Positions 1-4,932 of a DNA stretch of 5,946 nt are shown here, in pieces (position 1 is the first letter of the stretch; each line of letters starts with the position of its first letter). The DNA comes from Caldifarciminota bacterium. GTDB lineage: Bacteria > Hydrothermota > Hydrothermia > S141-80. The notes below the pieces were generated by a model. The model ran no database searches, had not been told where the DNA came from, and saw nothing but the letters and a program-made list of their open reading frames with translations. Position numbers and translations under genes: made by a program. The stretch covers positions 1 to 5,946 of the forward strand of contig WFYF01000176.1 in the NCBI GenBank assembly GCA_015490255.1. The letters run 5' to 3'.

Positions 1-155
1 TTCAAATTCCTCTTTGAGCGATTAGGGCCTATCCCACAACGGTTGCACGTGAGCGCAGGCAAAGTTCAAATTCCTCTTTGAGCGATTAGGGCGTGGAATA
101 CCGCATGCGGCATTGTGCGCAGGTGGGTTCAAATTCCTCTTTGAGCGATTAGGGC
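1..155 (-). CRISPR. Leader-proximal end of a CRISPR array (3 repeats, 2 spacers, continues past base 1)
   Basis: Three identical direct repeats are visible: 1-28 (first base cut off by the window edge), 64-92 and 127-155. On the plus strand the 29-nt unit begins GTTCAAATTCC and ends GATTAGGGC. Spacers are 29-63 (35 nt) and 93-126 (34 nt). The crRNA sense is the minus strand: the cas genes, the leader and a promoter all lie at higher coordinates and point this way, and the reverse-complement repeat ends ATTTGAAC, close to the ATTGAAAC-type 8-nt handle that Cas6 leaves in type I-B systems. The copy at 127-155 is therefore the leader-proximal repeat and 93-126 the most recently acquired spacer. 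Inside the repeat TCAAA and TTTGA could form a 5-bp A/U-rich stem, which is weak; I-B repeats are usually poorly structured. Array length and spacer targets cannot be judged from here. Confidence 0.97.
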
Positions 156-165
156 AGACGACGAA

Positions 166-194
166 ATTATAGGGCTGATGCGGGGTTTCGTCAA
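166..194 (-). promoter_or_regulatory. Sigma-70 type promoter of the CRISPR array
   Basis: On the minus strand TTGACG (194-189, five of six matches to the -35 consensus) is followed after exactly 17 nt by a perfect -10 TATAAT (171-166). A start about 7 nt after the -10 falls near base 159, only about 4 nt before the first repeat at 155, so pre-crRNA would begin almost at the repeat itself. Position and direction independently support minus-strand transcription of the array. The match is seen directly; its activity is inferred. Confidence 0.85.
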
Positions 195-206
195 GTGGCA
201 AACCCC
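182..206 (-). repeat. 7-bp inverted repeat enclosing the array -35 box
   Basis: GGGGTTT at 182-188 is the reverse complement of AAACCCC at 200-206, with an 11-nt loop (189-199) holding the TTGACG -35 element. There is no T-run after it on the minus strand, so it does not look like an intrinsic terminator. It may be a protein-binding site at the promoter, or chance in a stretch rich in C runs. Confidence 0.45.
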
Positions 207-212
207 CCATTT

Positions 213-319
213 TGCGTCAAACCTCCGGCTGTGTTTCCGCACACCCCTACCGCAGCTGCCAAAGATCCACTCCACAAGCCTAAAACCTCCACCCCGAACC
301 TTCAACCCGGTTTGACGCA
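213..319. repeat. Widely spaced perfect 11-bp inverted repeat in the leader
   Basis: TGCGTCAAACC at 213-223 and its exact reverse complement GGTTTGACGCA at 309-319 are separated by 85 bp. The centres are 96 bp apart, about nine helical turns, and the nearer arm starts 57 bp from the leader-repeat junction. The spacing is too long for a useful transcript hairpin, so a pair of binding sites for a protein that bends or bridges the leader is more likely. The function is inference; the sequence match is exact. Confidence 0.6.
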
Positions 320-354
320 GCGGGCACAACTTCCGCTTTGAATGCAGAAAAACC

Positions 355-1254
355 TCACCCCGCTTTCCGGATCTCCACAAGATCCGGAGAAAATGCATGC
401 TCCACATACCACGCCACGCCCTTCTCCTCAGCAAGACGCCGCGTGTCTTCCGCAACCCACCGTTCTCCCATCACCACAGGCAGGGCTTCCACCCCAGCCC
501 GCCGCAGCGTCTGCGCACGCTTCCACGCTCGCATCACATCGTTCCTGTCCACCACCACCGAAATCTCCACCACCAGAACCACCTGCCCCTTGTCCCAGAT
601 CAAATCCGCGTTATAGGGATCATCTTCCCAATCGGATGCTTCCAGCACATGAATGATCTCGTCCAGCATGCGCTGGACTTCATACATCCTCGGGCTCCCG
701 CCCTTTCCTCTCCCGAGGAGTCGGCGGGCAGACTGGATCATCCGCCACTCATACCGCTCCCCATCCAGGCGTCCCTTCTCTCCCCAGAACGCGTTCTTGA
801 GTTCACGAAGCTCGTCTGTGAGACTCCGAACCTGACCAGCAAGCTGCCTGAGCTCCTCCTCCGTCCGTCTCTGCGCTTCCGCAAGCTGCGCTACGGTTTC
901 CTCAAGACGGTTCAGCCGCTCCTCCGTACGCTCCTGCGCCTCGGCAAGCTTTTCCAGACGTTTTTCCGTCCGTTTCTGCGCTTCCGCGAGCTCTTCCACG
1001 CGTTCTTCTGTTCGCTTTTGGGCCTCTGCAAGTTCGTGGATCGCCTCCCACACACGCTTGAAATTCTCGTCCGTACGCTGGACAAACGATTCAAGCATCT
1101 CCCGTGTGGTCCATTCCTTTTCCATCTCCGCAACCACGTCAATCAGGACTCCACGGAGACGCTCGTCTTCAATCTCCATCAACCGCTTCAGCACAGACGC
1201 ACGCATCTCATCCCTCACATTCAGATTCCATCTCCCTGTGCTGTAATCATACAC
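355..1254 (-). CDS. Coiled-coil protein with a PD-(D/E)XK-like C-terminal domain (DUF3782-like)
   Basis: This 299-residue protein has an acidic helical N-terminus, a long coiled coil (about residues 60-155) built on 14-residue repeats such as [14 protein letters not shown], and a compact C-terminal domain (about 160-295). The latter has the strand pattern of the PD-(D/E)XK nuclease fold: D217 in NADLIWD, then E230 in VVLVVEIS, followed by helical [19 protein letters not shown]. The usual catalytic lysine two residues after the glutamate is serine (S232), so catalysis is doubtful. The architecture resembles DUF3782-type proteins of unknown function, common in thermophiles and chloroflexi; the family assignment is from memory. 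It has no signal peptide or membrane segment. The GTG start follows a strong AGGAGGGG site; ATG at residue 17 is an alternative. It lies 22 nt after cas2 and directly before the leader, so it is probably expressed with the cas genes, but it is not a recognised core cas gene. Confidence 0.85.
   Translation of the reverse strand: MYDYSTGRWNLNVRDEMRASVLKRLMEIEDERLRGVLIDVVAEMEKEWTTREMLESFVQRTDENFKRVWEAIHELAEAQKRTEERVEELAEAQKRTEKRLEKLAEAQERTEERLNRLEETVAQLAEAQRRTEEELRQLAGQVRSLTDELRELKNAFWGEKGRLDGERYEWRMIQSARRLLGRGKGGSPRMYEVQRMLDEIIHVLEASDWEDDPYNADLIWDKGQVVLVVEISVVVDRNDVMRAWKRAQTLRRAGVEALPVVMGERWVAEDTRRLAEEKGVAWYVEHAFSPDLVEIRKAG
844..1032 (-). repeat. 42-nt tandem repeats encoding 14-residue coiled-coil units
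   Basis: Four copies of a 42-nt unit encode residues 75-88, 89-102, 103-116 and 124-137 of the coiled-coil protein, each starting LAEAQ and continuing with (K/E/R)RTE. A single extra heptad (LEETVAQ, 117-123) separates the third and fourth. The DNA copies have diverged at silent positions, so the array is not a fresh duplication. Confidence 0.85.
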
Positions 1255-1264
1255 CTCCCCTCCT
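1255..1264 (-). promoter_or_regulatory. Strong ribosome binding site of the coiled-coil gene
   Basis: AGGAGGGGAG is read on the minus strand directly before the GTG start at 1254. It is the best Shine-Dalgarno match seen among the genes here; the other genes start with weak sites and short gaps. It supports the GTG start and independent initiation. Confidence 0.7.
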
Positions 1265-1276
1265 GACGATTCAACT

Positions 1277-1561
1277 TCACAGCACGTTGTCCGTGGGATC
1301 TTTCCCGCCCAGAATCCGCCGGTCCATCTTCACACCGTCCGGGAAAACATAGAGGATCACACTGTCCACCTCGGGACGGATGAGGGCCTTCACCTCCTGC
1401 TGAAGCCGCGCCAGCTGGCCCGCTGTGAGCTCACCCTCAAACACCGATTTCTGGACATGATACAGATACCGCCGCGCCGTCTTCCGGATCCGGTTCAGAA
1501 TCTTCTGCCCTTCCCCGTCCGGATCCTCCGTCAGAATATCATACACCAGGATCACTTTCAT
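1277..1561 (-). CDS. cas2: CRISPR-associated endoribonuclease/integrase subunit Cas2
   Basis: Cas2 dimers bridge two Cas1 dimers in the spacer-integration complex. The 94-residue product is of normal family length and has the ferredoxin-like pattern: first strand MKVILVYDIL with the conserved aspartate D8, then a helix, then the family hallmark HVQKSVFEGELT (residues 35-46), and a closing strand DSVILYVFPDG (66-76). The ATG lies 4 nt after the cas1 stop (TAG GGCG ATG), a spacing typical of translational coupling, with GTAGGG as a possible ribosome site. It is followed 22 nt on by the coiled-coil gene. It appears intact. Confidence 0.97.
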   Translation of the reverse strand: MKVILVYDILTEDPDGEGQKILNRIRKTARRYLYHVQKSVFEGELTAGQLARLQQEVKALIRPEVDSVILYVFPDGVKMDRRILGGKDPTDNVL

Positions 1562-1565
1562 CGCC

Positions 1566-2537
1566 CTACCACCACATCTTCAGAGGTTCATAGGGCTTTT
1601 CGCCCAGGAGATGCTTGATCAGACGATAGAGGTCCAGCCGGATGAGGGTGCGGTATTTCACCTTCCGCCGCAGGCGCCGGTGAAGCACCGTGTCCTCCAG
1701 CCGCTCGTCAAAGGCCCGGACGAAGATCTTCCGCCCCTCCTCCGTGAGATAGGCGAAATTCAGGTCCTTGTCAAAATGCTCCTCCCGGATCTGCCCCCGG
1801 TTCACCATCTGGAGAATCAGCCGGTCACTCAGCACGGGCTTGAAAATCTCCGCCACGTCCAGCGCCAGGGAATAGCGCCGCTCCGAAGGCTCATGCAGAA
1901 AACTCACTGTGGGATTCAGGGGCGTGCGGTGGATTTCTTTCAGCACCGCCGTATACACCAGGGCGTTCCCGAAGGAGATCAACGCGTTCAGCGGATTCCC
2001 CGGCGGCCGGATCTCCCGGGAACCGAATTCCCACCCCGTCGCCCGGGCGATGGCCTGATAATAGGCCTTGCGTACGGCGGCTTCCACCCGCATCACCGCC
2101 CCCACATCCTCCGCTCCGTCCAGGGCCTGCTCCCCCTCCTGCGCCTCCCGGACAAAGGCCTCATCCCCTCGTTTGCCGAACACCCGGCGCATGTTGTGGA
2201 AGGCACCCTTCACGAACCGCCGGGCAAGATCCAGCCGCTTTTCGGGATCCAGATAGTGCTGGACCTGACGCACCACCAGGTCTCCGGAGAGGAACTTCTC
2301 CCGGGGATAGAAACTACCGGTATAGTGGCCATAGTAATCAAAGAAATGCAGCATGATCCCCTGCTTCCCGCAGAAGTTCACAAACTTCACATTGAAATCC
2401 ACCTCGCCGAACACATAGATCTGGTCCACCGTCTCCACGGGAAGGACTTTCCGACCCTCCCCGGATTCAAACACCACCGTGTTTTCCTTCCGCCGCAGGC
2501 GTCCGGAGGAGAAGACATAGATGCTTCGCTCTTTCAT
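1566..2537 (-). CDS. cas1: CRISPR-associated integrase Cas1 (I-B-like)
   Basis: Cas1 is the integrase that joins new spacers to the repeat at the leader end. The 323-residue product is full length and has an N-terminal beta domain (about 1-90; MKERSIYVFSSGRL, then FVNFCGKQGIMLHFFDYYG) and a helical catalytic domain. The metal-binding triad is visible as E152 (in MRVEAAVRKAYY), H215 (in SFLHEPSERR) and D227 (in SLALDVAEIFKP, with E230 close by). PPGNPLNALISFGNALVY at 178-195 is also typical of the family. The start is ATG, 4 nt after the cas4 stop, with no clear Shine-Dalgarno sequence, so it probably depends on coupling to cas4. The sequence looks closest to I-B Cas1 proteins; that subtype call is from general similarity. 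Confidence 0.97.
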   Translation of the reverse strand: MKERSIYVFSSGRLRRKENTVVFESGEGRKVLPVETVDQIYVFGEVDFNVKFVNFCGKQGIMLHFFDYYGHYTGSFYPREKFLSGDLVVRQVQHYLDPEKRLDLARRFVKGAFHNMRRVFGKRGDEAFVREAQEGEQALDGAEDVGAVMRVEAAVRKAYYQAIARATGWEFGSREIRPPGNPLNALISFGNALVYTAVLKEIHRTPLNPTVSFLHEPSERRYSLALDVAEIFKPVLSDRLILQMVNRGQIREEHFDKDLNFAYLTEEGRKIFVRAFDERLEDTVLHRRLRRKVKYRTLIRLDLYRLIKHLLGEKPYEPLKMWW

Positions 2538-2541
2538 GGCG

Positions 2542-3093
2542 CTAAATGAAGCAAAAGAAATAATAGGCGCATTTTTTGCAATAGGGCTTGCGCTCCACCT
2601 CCGGCGGCTGTGTGCGGGCGAGGACGGCCCGGATGCCTTCCAGGGCCTCCTGGATGGCGGCGCGGTCCTCTTCCGAAAAGGTCACGTCCAGTTTGCGCAT
2701 CTGGCGGGGATAGTGGATCACGCCCCGCCGGGCGGGCACACCGAGGGACTGGAGGGCGAAGAGGTAATATTTCACCTGCCAGATGTGGGCTTCTTCCAGC
2801 GCTCGGGAGTGCTTGACCTCGTGGACCACCACCTCCTCTCCCACCCGGAGGAAGTCCAGTTTGATCCGGCCCACCTCCACCTCTTTTTTCCGCTCCCGGC
2901 GGAAGCGTTCCAGGCTGAGCAGGCGGCCCATCTCCACAAAGTCGGAGAAGGCCTCCATATTCAGGTTATGGGAGAACAGCCAGAGTTTGCGGTGGCAGAC
3001 CATCCAGTAGGCCACCTGCGTGCCCGTCACCGCCAGGTCCTCGGGCGGCGGCAGGGCGTCCGGGAGTTCAGCGGGTGTGGTGTTGCGGTTCAT
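2542..3093 (-). CDS. cas4: CRISPR-associated exonuclease Cas4
   Basis: Cas4 is an Fe-S nuclease that trims prespacers and helps set PAM and orientation before Cas1-Cas2 integration. The 183-residue product carries four cysteines positioned for a 4Fe-4S cluster: C33 in VCHRKLWLF, and C172, C175 and C181 in the C-terminal YCKKCAYYFFC. The PD-(D/E)XK site is complete: D80 in GRIKLDFL, E92 and K94 in VVHEVKHS, and the QxxxY motif Q106/Y110 in WQVKYY. The ATG at 3093 is the first in-frame start and is needed to keep the conserved GTQVAYW segment. No good Shine-Dalgarno sequence precedes it; the start codon lies in a stem-loop with the upstream stop codon (separate entry). The gene is 4 nt ahead of cas1. 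Confidence 0.96.
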   Translation of the reverse strand: MNRNTTPAELPDALPPPEDLAVTGTQVAYWMVCHRKLWLFSHNLNMEAFSDFVEMGRLLSLERFRRERKKEVEVGRIKLDFLRVGEEVVVHEVKHSRALEEAHIWQVKYYLFALQSLGVPARRGVIHYPRQMRKLDVTFSEEDRAAIQEALEGIRAVLARTQPPEVERKPYCKKCAYYFFCFI

Positions 3094-3113
3094 GATGAAG
3101 GTCGTTCATCACG
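3091..3113 (-). promoter_or_regulatory. Stem-loop covering the upstream stop codon and the cas4 start codon
   Basis: In transcript sense TGATGAA (3111-3105) pairs with TTCATCA (3099-3093) around a 5-nt loop CGACC. One G-U and one C-G pair extend the stem to 9 bp (3113-3105 with 3099-3091). It contains the stop codon of the nuclease-like gene (followed at once by a second in-frame TGA) and the whole cas4 ATG. Such a structure would hide the start until a ribosome finishing the upstream gene melts it, a common coupling arrangement. The pairing is seen directly; the regulatory role is inferred. Confidence 0.55.
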
Positions 3114-3639
3114 TCCCCGCGATCTTTTCAAGAAAATCCCGGAAGGCAATGGGTTTCCCCCGCGACGGCTTGAAATGCCGGAAACTCACGGATTTTCCGT
3201 GGATCTTTTTGGGTTCCCGGGGAATTTGGGCCCGGCTTCCTCCCACCACGACTCCGAGGATCCGGTGACCTTCCATCCCCTTTTCTCCCCATGGATGTCC
3301 GGTATCCGCGTGTTTGCACATGCGCTCCACCGTTTGCACGATCTGATTCACCCTCTTTTCCTTTCCCACAGTCAGTTCCACAAAAATCGTGTAGGACTGT
3401 GTACCCAGGGCTCCGAGAATCAGCCCGTCGCATTACTTTTGAGAACCTGATGAGTGAGGAATTTGGAAACACCCATCCAGCCGAAACACGCGGACACCCT
3501 CACCCTTTAAAGCAAGGGTCACTCCATGCTCTCCTCGCAGGGTAGGGGTGGGCTGTTCGCAATCCCGCAGTTTTGGAAAAACCTTCTTTGTTTGATTCAG
3601 ACCGGGAGGCGCTTTCGTCTTCTTTCGCTTCCGTGCCAA
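3109..3639 (-). pseudogene. Small PD-(D/E)XK-like nuclease gene split by an in-frame TAA
   Basis: One reading frame runs from a TTG at 3639 to a TGA at 3109-3111 but is interrupted by TAA at 3433-3435, giving 68 codons before and 107 after. The two parts read as one protein: a basic start (ARKRKKTKAPP), EHGVTLALKGEGVRVFRLDGC, then after the stop CDGLILGALG and YTIFVELTVGKEKRVNQIVQTVER, then RILGVVVGGSRAQIPR. This follows small nuclease-like proteins with a (K/R)CDxLI...YFIELKG...AIEQ pattern, where the Asp and the E-x-K are the nuclease site; here E-L-K has become E-L-T. A CAA, AAA or GAA codon at the stop would need only one base change. No ATG fits the start; GTG at 3702, overlapping the ATPase, is the alternative. 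It lies 5 nt after the ATPase gene and 15 nt before cas4. Family recognition is from memory, not a search. A sequencing error is possible. Confidence 0.7.
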
Positions 3640-3644
3640 CGTCT

Positions 3645-4901
3645 TTAGCTTTTCTCTGCGAGCACCGCACGGATCCGGTTGAAAAACCGGTCCGCCATCC
3701 ACTCCGCTTCCCGGAGACGATCCTCGTCCACCCAGCCCTTTTCCCGATCCACAATGTCCACAACACGCCCGTCCCGAACTTCATACGCCGCCACATTTTC
3801 CGGAGGGATTCTCACCTGAGGCGGAGGAAGGTCTTCTGCCTGTTCTTCCCCCAGCGCAGCTGCTTCCATCAGGGGGTTCAGCACATAAAGAAACAGCGGC
3901 GAATGGGTGGTGACCGTCACATAAATGCCCTGTCTGGCGAGAAAAGCCAGAAGCTCCATCATCCGGATCTGCGCTTCCGGATGGAGATGGGTTTCCGGTT
4001 CCTCCACGTGGAAATAAAACGGCGTGGTCTCTGGAATCCTGCCCGAACGTTTCCAGTAAAGGGCCATTGCTGCCAGCACCACAATGGTCCACCCGGCCAT
4101 CTGCCCGGAGGAGGCAAGTTCAAGATCATGGATGATCCGCCTGCCTCCCCGCTCGGTTTCCCACTTCCACAGACGGGGTCCTCGCTCCGGGAGATAGGCC
4201 TGGCCCCGGAGCATCACACGCCCCTGCTCCAGAAGCCATTGCACGTTTGAATATGTCTCTGGATATCTTTCCACAGCCTCCATCATATCGCGGTATTCTT
4301 CCAGCACCTGTCCCATCACTGTGCTGAAGAGCCGGATGGTGAGGGGCATGTGATCCCCGGAAAAGGCCGCGGGGGCGATGTTCCACAGCCGTGCGTATAG
4401 AGTTCTTTCAGCAGGGATATAGAGAGACGTGATCGCCTGAGAGAGCCAGAAATCCCTCCATCCTGGAAAGTCCAGCGCGCCCCTGAAGCCGGCAGAGATC
4501 CCAATCTTGTCGCTTCGCGTCCCATAAATGGTGGCCGTATAGGTTTGCCGATCGCCCTCCCATGTAATATCAACGGAACCCTCCACCAGCGCATAAAAGC
4601 CGCGCTTTGCTTCCTGCACATATCCCCGCCGCAGCGTGTTCAGCAAATAAAGAATTCTCCGGTCCACACTTTTGTTTGCGACTTCTGCAGGAAGATACCG
4701 GGCGGCCAGGTGTGGAAAGGTGCGGAAGAAAAACATAAGCTGCATCAGAAGGGATTTCCCTGATGCTTGCGGACCAATGAGCACCGTCAGAGGCCGGAGT
4801 TCCAGGCGGATCGGTTCCTCCCGGGTGAGCCGAAGCGGACCCACCCACGCCGGTTTCTCCGTGTGCGAACGCGGGCTTTTCCGAAGAATCAGCTGTTCCA
4901 T
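3645..4901 (-). CDS. OLD-like AAA/ABC ATPase without a TOPRIM domain
   Basis: The 418-residue product is an SMC/OLD-type ATPase of the AAA_15/AAA_21 kind. Visible motifs in order: Walker A GPQASGKS (43-50), LYIPAER (160-166, typical of this group), an ABC signature-like ELASSGQMA (261-269), Walker B with catalytic glutamate FYFHVEEPETHLHP (295-308), and the H-loop TVTTHSP (329-335). The 80 or so residues after the H-loop are too short for the TOPRIM nuclease of full OLD proteins, so any nuclease would have to be a partner; the next gene, 5 nt downstream, is a nuclease-like protein. Such ATPases are common in antiphage systems. It starts at ATG 31 nt after cas3, with only GGGG at poor spacing as a ribosome site. 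It is intact and is not a standard cas gene. The biochemical role is not known from the sequence. Confidence 0.88.
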   Translation of the reverse strand: MEQLILRKSPRSHTEKPAWVGPLRLTREEPIRLELRPLTVLIGPQASGKSLLMQLMFFFRTFPHLAARYLPAEVANKSVDRRILYLLNTLRRGYVQEAKRGFYALVEGSVDITWEGDRQTYTATIYGTRSDKIGISAGFRGALDFPGWRDFWLSQAITSLYIPAERTLYARLWNIAPAAFSGDHMPLTIRLFSTVMGQVLEEYRDMMEAVERYPETYSNVQWLLEQGRVMLRGQAYLPERGPRLWKWETERGGRRIIHDLELASSGQMAGWTIVVLAAMALYWKRSGRIPETTPFYFHVEEPETHLHPEAQIRMMELLAFLARQGIYVTVTTHSPLFLYVLNPLMEAAALGEEQAEDLPPPQVRIPPENVAAYEVRDGRVVDIVDREKGWVDEDRLREAEWMADRFFNRIRAVLAEKS

Positions 4902-4932
4902 ACCCCAATTCTACGGCCTGTTGCGTGATCCT

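Larger units (their letters stand above)
156..354 (-). promoter_or_regulatory. CRISPR leader between the coiled-coil gene and the first repeat
   Basis: This 199-nt non-coding stretch separates the stop codon of the coiled-coil gene from the first repeat. Besides the array promoter it contains a 7-bp inverted repeat around the -35 box and two inverted copies of TGCGTCAAACC, and TTGACG or its complement occurs three times (189-194, 215-220, 312-317). It is G-rich on the transcribed sense rather than the AT-rich type common in leaders. A perfect 8-bp palindrome GCAGCTGC lies at 252-259. No hairpin followed by a T-tract is seen on the minus strand, so I see no terminator for the cas operon before the array. 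Leaders typically hold the array promoter and the sites that guide Cas1-Cas2 to the first repeat; that role is inferred from position. Confidence 0.8.

Noticed and set aside
101..110. Perfect 10-bp palindrome CCGCATGCGG inside a spacer
   Set aside because: A spacer copies foreign DNA, so this reflects the target (perhaps a binding site there) rather than a function in the array; by itself it shows little.
170..175. GCCCTA (minus strand) beside the -10 box, matching the first six bases of the crRNA-sense repeat
   Set aside because: The match stops after six bases, so it is not a degenerate repeat or a cryptic crRNA-like element.
283..310. G-runs on the minus strand of the leader as a possible G-quadruplex
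   Set aside because: The runs are mostly two G long and irregularly spaced, so there is not enough to call a quadruplex.
397..1266. Long open frame on the plus strand opposite the coiled-coil gene
   Set aside because: It is rich in Pro, His, Leu and Phe, has no recognisable motif, and mirrors a convincing minus-strand gene; long antisense frames are expected in GC-rich codon-biased DNA.
1611..3450. Long plus-strand open frames opposite cas1 (1611-2549) and cas4 plus the broken gene (2521-3450)
   Set aside because: The opposite strand encodes clear Cas1 and Cas4 with complete active sites; the plus-strand products have no family features.
3128..3472. Alternative minus-strand frame of 114 codons over the broken nuclease gene
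   Set aside because: It is low-complexity, Gly/Arg/Pro-rich and unlike any family; the frame with FVELTVGKEKRVNQI and RILGVVVG gives the protein-like pattern.
3502..3519. Inverted repeat ACCCTT / AAGGGT inside the broken gene
   Set aside because: It is six base pairs with no T-run and lies within plausible coding sequence (TLALKGE), so it is likely chance and not a terminator.
3573..4250. Plus-strand open frame opposite the ATPase C-terminus
   Set aside because: The composition is that of an antisense shadow, and the ATPase motifs on the minus strand are unambiguous.
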